Shown here piece by piece: positions 42,292-47,576 of a DNA stretch of 47,576 nt (position 1 is the stretch's first letter; each line of letters begins with the position of its first letter). Source of the stretch: Brevundimonas sp. (lineage in GTDB: Bacteria > Pseudomonadota > Alphaproteobacteria > Caulobacterales > Caulobacteraceae); the NCBI RefSeq assembly GCF_003248455.1, contig NZ_QFNM01000021.1, positions 1 to 47,576 on the forward strand. The letters are read 5' to 3'. Made by a program: the position numbers and the translations under genes. The notes under the pieces were generated by a model. It did not search any database. It was not told where the DNA came from and saw only the letters and a program-made list of their open reading frames with translations.

Positions 42292-43605
42292 ATGACCTCG
42301 ATCTGTATTGACGGCTTTAATCTTGCTCTCGCTAAGGGCTCCGGAATCGCGACATACGGCCGAAATCTCTTGGAGAATGCGCGCGCCATAGGCATGGGGA
42401 CACAGGTTCTCTATGGGCCGTCTGGTGCTAGAAGGCCGCAGAACGTTCTCAACGAGGCCATGCTCGTTGATGCTGAACGTCCCCCCCAGAAGCTGAACCG
42501 TAAGCAAAAGGCGCGTCGTTGGAGAGGTACGCTCACGTCGCCGCTTGGTCGATCGCCTTATCCAATCATACCGTCGGGGGAGGTTATTTGGCCGTCGCGT
42601 TCAGGCGGGATGCCGGCTGCAGACCGTTTCTGGGCTGTCCAGGATCTGTATTTCCTAGCTAACCGCGCTTTTCAGGCCTACGGGCGATCAACCCCCGTTT
42701 CGTTTGCAGCGACATCCGACGCTCCGGCACCCGACATCATGCACTGGACAGCCAATCTGCCGCTCCATGCTAGGGGCGTGGCGAACATCTACACTTTCCA
42801 CGACCTGATACCGCTGCGTCTTCCTCACACCACGTTGGACGATAAAGCTAACTACATGAAGTTGAGCCGAGAGGTCGCGAGCCGTGCGGATCATATCGCG
42901 GTGGTGTCGGAAACCACGCGGCAGGATGTGATACGCCTGCTTGGTGTTGATGAGCGCCAGGTTACAAATACATATCAGGCCGTAAGCATACCGTCCTCCC
43001 TTTCTGATCGACCGCAAGCCGAATTAGAGATGGAACTCGAAGGCGTATTCAACTTAGGCTGGAAGGATTATTTCCTTCATTTCGGCGCTATCGAACCCAA
43101 GAAGAATCTTGGACGCATCGTTGAAGCTTACTTGGCTTCAGGAACCCGAGCTCCCTTGATAATAATCGGCGGTCGGGCTTGGCTGGATGAAGGCGAAACG
43201 GCGTTGCTCGCGCAGGTGAAACGCGACGGCGGGCCCAATGCAGACCGCATCCGACAATACGATTATATGCCGTTCTCTCTGTTGATCAGCTTGGTTCGTG
43301 GCGCGAAGGCGACATTATTCCCCTCGCTTTATGAGGGCTTTGGATTGCCTGTTTTGGAATCGATGGCCCTATCGACCGCAGTGCTGACGTCCACCGGCGG
43401 GGCGCTGCCGGAAGTCGCTGGGAACGCGGCGCTGATTGTCGATCCTTACGACACACGCGCCATCGCTCGCGGTATTCAGGCGCTCGACGCAGACGCGGAC
43501 ATGCGGCTTAATTTCGAGACCCTCGGAAAGGTTCAGGCCGAGGCGTTCAGCCCGGCCGCCTATCAGCTCAGGCTTCGCGATCTTTACGCGAAGGTTGTGG
43601 GTTGA
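42292..43605 (+). CDS. Glycosyltransferase family 4 protein of the polysaccharide region
   Basis: A 437-residue GT-B glycosyltransferase. The N-terminus TSICIDGFNLALAKGSGIATYGRNL is a typical acceptor-side loop. NIYTFHDLIPLRLP and ADHIAVVSETTRQDVIRLLGV follow. The C-terminal half has YFLHFGAIEPKKNLGRIVEAYL, and LFPSLYEGFGLPVLESMALSTAVLTSTGGALPEVAGNAALIVDP with the E-x7-E donor-binding motif, as in GT4 mannosyl/rhamnosyl transferases (WbaZ/MtfB-like). It is the first gene of a less GC-rich block next to a capsule-type ABC exporter. ATG at 42292 is chosen over GTG at 42286. Sugar specificity is unknown. Confidence 0.87.
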   Translation: MTSICIDGFNLALAKGSGIATYGRNLLENARAIGMGTQVLYGPSGARRPQNVLNEAMLVDAERPPQKLNRKQKARRWRGTLTSPLGRSPYPIIPSGEVIWPSRSGGMPAADRFWAVQDLYFLANRAFQAYGRSTPVSFAATSDAPAPDIMHWTANLPLHARGVANIYTFHDLIPLRLPHTTLDDKANYMKLSREVASRADHIAVVSETTRQDVIRLLGVDERQVTNTYQAVSIPSSLSDRPQAELEMELEGVFNLGWKDYFLHFGAIEPKKNLGRIVEAYLASGTRAPLIIIGGRAWLDEGETALLAQVKRDGGPNADRIRQYDYMPFSLLISLVRGAKATLFPSLYEGFGLPVLESMALSTAVLTSTGGALPEVAGNAALIVDPYDTRAIARGIQALDADADMRLNFETLGKVQAEAFSPAAYQLRLRDLYAKVVG

Positions 43606-43702
43606 GTATCCGGCCCTTGACCCGGTCTTCTAATAGAGCGCAAACGAGCAAAAGGTCGATCTGCTCGGTCGAGGTTTATCCTAGGTCCACCACGGCAGCG
43701 TC

Positions 43703-44479
43703 ATGATCGCTTCTATAAAAAGACATTTCAGGACCGTTCTCGCCTTGCTGATGAGGGAGATCATCACGCGTTTCGGGCGTGAGGGGCTTGGTTTTGTATG
43801 GCTGGTGGCTGAGCCGCTTGCCTTCTGTTTCGGCGTGATGGTGCTCTGGAGCTTCACCAAGCCCGCATACGAGCACGGAATCCGCCTCGCGCCATTCGTT
43901 ATGACGGCCTATATGTCGCTGATTCTGATCCGCCACTTGATTGGCTATTTAGCTGGCGCGCTGCAAGGCAACATGGGGCTGCTCTACCATAGGCAGATTG
44001 GTTCATTTCATATCTTCACGGCACGTGTCTTGTTGGAATTTGCAGGCGCTACGATCGCCTATGCGGTCGTTTACGCCTTTTTGCTTGCTGTGGGGCAGGT
44101 AAATCCTCCAAGTAACTACCTGTTGCTGTATGAGGGGTGGTTTCTTCTTGCCTTCATATCCACAGGCTTCGCCCTGATCCTTACTGGGTTGGCCATGCGC
44201 TTCGATGTGATGGAGCGGTTGATCGGCCTGATTGGTTATTTGATGCTGCCTCTTTCGGGCGTGTTCACGATGGTTGCCTGGCTGCCTGAAGGGTTCCGAA
44301 AGGTCCTCCTCGTATTGCCTTTCGTGCATCCGGTCGAGATGATGCGCTCCTCTGTATTTGGCGAATTTGTCAAAACCTATTACGATGTTCCTTATGCGCT
44401 GGCTGTTGGCGCAGTTTTCAACATTGTCGGCCTTTTGCTCATCTCAAGCGCTCGACCGCTAATCGAAACCGAATCCTAA
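43703..44479 (+). CDS. Capsule polysaccharide ABC exporter, permease (KpsM-like)
   Basis: A 258-residue ABC-2 permease. Residues about 1-30 are the N-terminal amphipathic part (RTVLALLMREIITRFGREGLGFVWLVAEPL), the sequence pattern shared by KpsM/BexB/CtrC. Six hydrophobic helices run from about 31 to 250 (FCFGVMVLWSF, FVMTAYMSLILI, AGATIAYAVVYAFLLAV, LLAFISTGFALILTGLAM, LIGYLMLPLSGVFTMVAWLP, LAVGAVFNIVGLLLIS). It forms the membrane channel with the ATPase encoded two genes on. It lies 97 nt after the glycosyltransferase gene and 19 nt before the KpsE-like gene. Confidence 0.9.
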   Translation: MIASIKRHFRTVLALLMREIITRFGREGLGFVWLVAEPLAFCFGVMVLWSFTKPAYEHGIRLAPFVMTAYMSLILIRHLIGYLAGALQGNMGLLYHRQIGSFHIFTARVLLEFAGATIAYAVVYAFLLAVGQVNPPSNYLLLYEGWFLLAFISTGFALILTGLAMRFDVMERLIGLIGYLMLPLSGVFTMVAWLPEGFRKVLLVLPFVHPVEMMRSSVFGEFVKTYYDVPYALAVGAVFNIVGLLLISSARPLIETES

Positions 44480-44498
44480 ACCCCGCTGGGCGAAACCA

Positions 44499-45665
44499 AT
44501 GAGCAAAACGAAGATCAATTATGTGGGTCCGATCCCCCAGCTCATCACGTCATCCCCCAAGGAGACGCGCTGGTGGCGTCGCCTGCCGACGGGCTTTTTG
44601 GGCGTTGTGGTGGTTCCGACGCTGCTCGTTGCTATCTACTACCTGTTGATTGCGTCGCCGCTTTATGTGTCTGAAGCGCGGTTTGTCGTCCGGCAGGCCA
44701 ATCAATCGCAGGCGACGTCCCTGGGTTTCGTCTTGCAAGGCGTGGGACTGTCGGCCTCGGCTTCTGACGCCTTTGCTGTACACGAGTACGTGCTGTCTTC
44801 GGATGGAATTCAGGAGTTGCGCCAGCGCTTTGATCTTCAGAAGATTCTCGCGCCCCGAGGCGGTGATCCCCTCACGGGGTGGCCCCGGTTTTGGGAGGGT
44901 GACTCTGACGAGGGCATGAGAAAGGCTTTCAAGCGATTTGTCGTCACCGGATATGACGCAACGACAGGGATCAGCACCCTGCGTGTCGAGAGTTTTGATC
45001 CAAAGATCGCGCAGTCGCTCAATGTCGCCATGCTTGATGGCGGGGAGCGGCTTGTCAACCGAATGAATGCACGCGCGACTGAAGACGCGGTTCGTGACGC
45101 CAAGCGAAGCCAGGAAGAGGCGCGGACGCGGCTATCGGAAATCCAGTCTCAACTGGCGGCGTTTCGTAACCGGGAACAATTTATAGATCCTGCTCGCACC
45201 GCGACGGAGGGCTCTGCTCTCGTGGGCAACCTTCTTGCGGCGATCGCGACCTTGAAGGCGGAGCGTGCGCAACTCGTCGCCGACGCCCCCCGAAGCCCTC
45301 AACTTCCTATGCTGGATTCCCGTATCGCGGCTTACGAAAGTCAGGTCGCCACCGAACGCGCCAAGATCGCAGGGGCGTCAAACTCTCTCGCCAGCAAGAT
45401 CAGCGGCTACGAGGACCTGTCGCTGCGGCGCGAACTCGCCAACAAAGAACTGGCGGAAGCCACCGCAGGCGTCGTCACGGCCGAACAGGAGGCTAGACGC
45501 CAGAAACTTTACCTAGAGCGCATCGTCAGCCCTAGCTACCCTGACAAGCCGACAGAGCCGCGTCGATTCGTTGCGGTTCTTACGGTGTTCTTCTCTACAA
45601 TGCTGATTTACGGTCTGGGTTGGCTTATATGGGCGGGGGTGCGGGAGCACCGTCAGCTCGGATGA
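44499..45665 (+). CDS. Capsule polysaccharide export inner-membrane protein (KpsE/CtrB-like)
   Basis: A 388-residue polysaccharide co-polymerase/export protein. There are two membrane segments, about 33-53 (GFLGVVVVPTLLVAIYYLLI) and 359-380 (FVAVLTVFFSTMLIYGLGWL), with a large periplasmic part between. The periplasmic part starts SPLYVSEARFVVRQ, the KpsE/BexC/CtrB signature, and contains long helices likely to form coiled coils (residues about 195-330). It ends with the KPTEPRRF motif before the second segment. It bridges the ABC permease to the outer-membrane channel. Its stop overlaps the start of the ATPase gene by 4 nt (ATGA). Confidence 0.9.
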   Translation: MSKTKINYVGPIPQLITSSPKETRWWRRLPTGFLGVVVVPTLLVAIYYLLIASPLYVSEARFVVRQANQSQATSLGFVLQGVGLSASASDAFAVHEYVLSSDGIQELRQRFDLQKILAPRGGDPLTGWPRFWEGDSDEGMRKAFKRFVVTGYDATTGISTLRVESFDPKIAQSLNVAMLDGGERLVNRMNARATEDAVRDAKRSQEEARTRLSEIQSQLAAFRNREQFIDPARTATEGSALVGNLLAAIATLKAERAQLVADAPRSPQLPMLDSRIAAYESQVATERAKIAGASNSLASKISGYEDLSLRRELANKELAEATAGVVTAEQEARRQKLYLERIVSPSYPDKPTEPRRFVAVLTVFFSTMLIYGLGWLIWAGVREHRQLG

Positions 45666-46339
45666 CCGATTTGACACCTGGCGAAATAGGGTTGCTGGTC
45701 CAGGGGTTGAGTCGTACACATCCGGGCGCGCACAAACCCTTGTTTTCCGATCTAAACCTCTCCTTGCGTCGGGATGGACGGCTGGCTCTTCTTGGTCGCA
45801 ACGGGCAGGGCAAGTCATCCTTCATACGCATGCTCGGCGGGATCGACCGGCCTACGGAAGGCAGGATTACCTGGAGGATGACTTCGTCTTGGCCCATTGG
45901 CTTCGCAGGTGGCTTCCAAGGCTCACTGACGGGCATCGATAATGTGAGATTTTTGGCGCGACTCTACGACAGGGACTTCAAAGACCTGATGGCGAGGGTG
46001 GATGATTTTGCTGAACTAGGGAACGCTATGCGGCGGCCTGTGAAGCAGTATTCATCTGGTATGCGGGCCCGGCTGGCTTTTGGGCTGTCCCTCGCGGTCG
46101 AGTTCGATTGCTATCTGATTGACGAATTGGTTGCGGTGGGTGACGCACGCTTTCAGCGCAAGTGTCAGGAAGAGTTGTTCCAGAATAGAGCGCATAGGGC
46201 GTTTGTAATGGCATCGCACAACACCGACATGGTTGCGAGTTATTGCGATCAGGCGCTGATCATAGAGAGCGGAAAGGCTAAGCTTTTTGACGATGTGCAA
46301 GAAGCCGTTGAAGTATACACGTGGTTGAGGGCTGCGTAA
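45662..46339 (+). CDS. Capsule polysaccharide ABC exporter, ATP-binding protein (KpsT-like)
   Basis: A 225-residue ABC ATPase. Walker A is GRNGQGKS (45-52), the signature region YSSGMRARLAFG (130-141) and Walker B CYLIDELVAVGD (150-161), with the switch His in ASHNTDMV. IGFAGGFQGSLTGIDNVRFLARLY before the signature is characteristic of KpsT/BexA/CtrD exporters. There is no long C-terminal carbohydrate-binding extension, unlike Wzt, which fits a capsule exporter acting on a lipid-linked chain without modification recognition. ATG at 45662 overlaps the KpsE-like stop. The next gene starts 6 nt after its stop. Confidence 0.92.
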   Translation: MTDLTPGEIGLLVQGLSRTHPGAHKPLFSDLNLSLRRDGRLALLGRNGQGKSSFIRMLGGIDRPTEGRITWRMTSSWPIGFAGGFQGSLTGIDNVRFLARLYDRDFKDLMARVDDFAELGNAMRRPVKQYSSGMRARLAFGLSLAVEFDCYLIDELVAVGDARFQRKCQEELFQNRAHRAFVMASHNTDMVASYCDQALIIESGKAKLFDDVQEAVEVYTWLRAA

Positions 46340-46344
46340 TTTTC

Positions 46345-47196
46345 ATGGCGTTGCCTAATCATTGCGTTGTGCTGCCGCCGTGCAGGTCTTGGACGGCATG
46401 GCGAAATGCAATCGCAAGCCAGGCCACTTTAAAAGGATGGCGCCTGTCCGATGCTTTGAAAGCAGATTCGATAGAAGATCGGCATGACAGCGTTCTCTCC
46501 ATCTGCACTTCTGTCGAGGCGGCTTTGGACAGGGGGGCAGATGTTTCTGAAATCGTGATACTGCTGGGTTTGCCAGATCTCGATGACGAAGATCATGGTT
46601 TTTACAACATCGAATCTATTTCCCGCTGCCTCTGGGACGCTGGTCGACTCGACGAGGTGCGACGGCTTGTACTGCCAACTGAAGAAGGCCGGCTGATAGA
46701 GATCGCTCCGGGGCTTGAAGTCGCTTGTCCAGATCAGCCAAAATCCGTCAGTGCGCGATCAGAGGCTGCGGCGGAAGCGCTCGGCCTGCTTATGGGTGAG
46801 GCTTCTGCGACGTGGTCGCCAGAACTCTTTAATTACGATGTGCGATCTGTCGACCTAGCGATGTCGGGCCTGCCCTTCGACATCACAGGAAAACCGCGTT
46901 TCCTGATCTCTGGACCTTATATCGTCATGCGGCCGGCGACCTGGCAGGCCAAGATCAAGTTTGGATTTGACGAGGGGGCGAGCCGTTCTCGTTTTCGCGT
47001 CGATTGGGGCGGCGTAGAGGTTTATGAGGCTCAGGAATTTTCCCCATCCAGGCCTGGGTACTTCGAGATCATCATGGAGCACCGATGGACTGAGGCCGCC
47101 CCCAGTGAAGTGCGGCTGGTTCAGTTGGAAGGTGTGTTCGACGGGTACGTAAGTTTCGGCGGGGTTGAAATTACTGAAGTATCAAATCCGGCCTAG
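46345..47196 (+). CDS. Unknown protein at the end of the polysaccharide export region
   Basis: A 283-residue protein with no family recognised. Residues about 1-150 are mixed, with short helices (SWTAWRNAIASQATLKGWRL, ALGLLMGEA). Residues about 165-283 form a beta-rich module (PRFLISGPYIVMRPATWQAKIKFGF, RFRVDWGGVEVYEAQEF, GYFEIIMEHRW, VRLVQLEGVFDGYVSFGGVEI). This looks like a jelly-roll module resembling sugar-binding parts attached to some glycosyltransferases. ATG at 46345 is 6 nt after the KpsT-like stop, so it is likely co-transcribed and linked to the same polysaccharide. Its TAG (47194-47196) coincides with the end of an IS5-type transposase remnant, so its C-terminus may be altered by the insertion. 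Confidence 0.7.
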   Translation: MALPNHCVVLPPCRSWTAWRNAIASQATLKGWRLSDALKADSIEDRHDSVLSICTSVEAALDRGADVSEIVILLGLPDLDDEDHGFYNIESISRCLWDAGRLDEVRRLVLPTEEGRLIEIAPGLEVACPDQPKSVSARSEAAAEALGLLMGEASATWSPELFNYDVRSVDLAMSGLPFDITGKPRFLISGPYIVMRPATWQAKIKFGFDEGASRSRFRVDWGGVEVYEAQEFSPSRPGYFEIIMEHRWTEAAPSEVRLVQLEGVFDGYVSFGGVEITEVSNPA

Positions 47197-47405
47197 GCGG
47201 TGTGGACGAAGTGCCTGATCCACAATCGGATTGATGCGGTGAGGATGAAGCCGAGGAAGCTGTCGGCGGTCTTGTCATATCGTGTGGCCAGTCGTCGGCT
47301 GTGTTTGAGCTTTGAGAAACAACGCTCGATGCGGTTTCGCAGGGCGTAGATGTGGCCGTCGATGACGGGCTGGATTTTGCGGTTTCGCCTGTGACGTTCC
47401 CCCTT
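47193..47405 (-). pseudogene. IS5-family transposase, C-terminal remnant
   Basis: On the minus strand the last 70 or so codons of an IS5-type (DDE) transposase are readable, ending at TAG 47195-47193. The sequence DGHIYALRNRIERCFSKLKHSRRLATRYDKTADSFLGF, then IRLWIRHFVHTA, is the conserved C-terminal block with the catalytic Glu of the R-x-x-x-E type (RNRIERCF). Upstream of about 47405 the frame continues only as the reverse of an IS3-family orfA, so the gene is cut. The exact breakpoint, between about 47390 and 47415, cannot be set from sequence alone. It cannot encode an active transposase. Confidence 0.8.
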
Positions 47406-47576
47406 CCTGATCCCTCGTTTTGAGTGAGAGTCCGTTTCATCAAGGAGACGGACGTGAAGAAGAGCAGGTTCAACGACGCGCAGATCATCGGCGTGCTGCG
47501 CGAGCAGGAGGCCGGGAGCCCGACAGCGGAGGTCTGTCGGCGGCACGGGATCAGCGAGCAGACCTTCTATCGGTGG
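47406..47576 (+). mobile_element. IS3-family element, left part
   Basis: The left end of an IS3-family insertion sequence, running off the window. It interrupts the IS5-type transposase remnant. It contains a short leader, AAGGAG and the start of orfA. The terminal inverted repeat is not certain; it should begin near 47405-47415 (around cctgatccctcg). The right end and target duplication are outside the window. Confidence 0.65.
47454..47576 (+). CDS. IS3-family transposase OrfA, N-terminal part
   Basis: Forty-one codons from GTG at 47454 to the window edge, with AAGGAG 6 nt upstream. The peptide reads KKSRFNDAQIIGVLREQEAG, then VCRRHGISEQTFYRW, the helix-turn-helix of OrfA proteins of the IS3 family (IS407/IS51-like groups), which bind the element ends. 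OrfA is normally joined to the OrfB catalytic part by programmed -1 frameshifting; OrfB is beyond the edge. The reading frame is intact as far as it can be seen. Confidence 0.88.
   Translation, partial: MKKSRFNDAQIIGVLREQEAGSPTAEVCRRHGISEQTFYRW

Noticed and set aside
39006..42395. Open frame of 1129 codons antisense to putA
   Set aside because: Long antisense frames are common in GC-rich genes; the product is a low-complexity Gly/Gln/His/Arg-rich sequence, while the plus strand encodes a complete PutA.

Overview
The window is about 47.6 kb of GC-rich bacterial chromosome with densely packed genes, short gaps and frequent 1-4 nt start/stop overlaps. Gene content and order suggest an alphaproteobacterium of the Caulobacterales, most likely Brevundimonas or a close relative. 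The main pointers are the branched-chain 2-oxoacid dehydrogenase operon with a divergent Lrp-type regulator, rsmB-rpe-heparinase-purH, hrcA-grpE opposite rph, and putA without a DNA-binding domain opposite an Lrp-type gene. The genus is an inference from gene content and style. No rRNA or tRNA gene and no CRISPR array were seen.

Layout. 0-7.1 kb: OmpA-type envelope proteins, a small membrane protein, a 2-oxoglutarate/Fe(II)-type oxygenase, a TadG-like von Willebrand protein, mtgA, a WD40-like protein and pirin. 7.1-13.9 kb: an Lrp-type regulator divergent from E1-alpha, E1-beta, E2 and E3 of a branched-chain 2-oxoacid dehydrogenase. An unknown secreted protein lies between E2 and E3, and a palindromic repeat lies inside the E2 reading frame. 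13.9-23.3 kb: an SDR/Rrf2 pair, kup, then rsmB-rpe-heparinase II/III-small membrane protein-purH. 23.4-29.7 kb: a dienelactone-hydrolase-like protein, a subtilisin-type lipoprotein with Gly12 and Pro22 tracts, hrcA-grpE, rph and a lipoprotein. 29.7-38.4 kb: a sugar-nucleotide region with glmM, glmS, a phosphomannomutase/phosphoglucomutase, a glycosyltransferase and a fusion of GDP-mannose pyrophosphorylase with an AGE-type epimerase/isomerase. 38.5-42.2 kb: an Lrp-type regulator and putA. 42.3-47.2 kb: a less GC-rich polysaccharide region with a glycosyltransferase, a KpsM/KpsE/KpsT-type ABC exporter and an unknown protein. 47.2-47.6 kb: the tail of an IS5-type transposase, cut by the left part of an IS3-family element that runs off the window.

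How the genes fit together. The 7.1-13.7 kb block encodes all subunits of the complex that oxidises the 2-oxoacids of Val, Leu and Ile, probably under control of the adjacent Lrp-type regulator. The 29.7-38.4 kb block could supply glucosamine-1-phosphate and GDP-mannose. The adjacent glycosyltransferases and ABC exporter could use these for a surface polysaccharide, but the outer-membrane exporter and most assembly glycosyltransferases are not in the window.

The most unusual items are the intergenic-type palindromic repeat read in frame within the E2 linker, the pyrophosphorylase-AGE fusion, the two inserted beta-modules in the TadG-like protein, and the nested IS junction at the end of the polysaccharide region.
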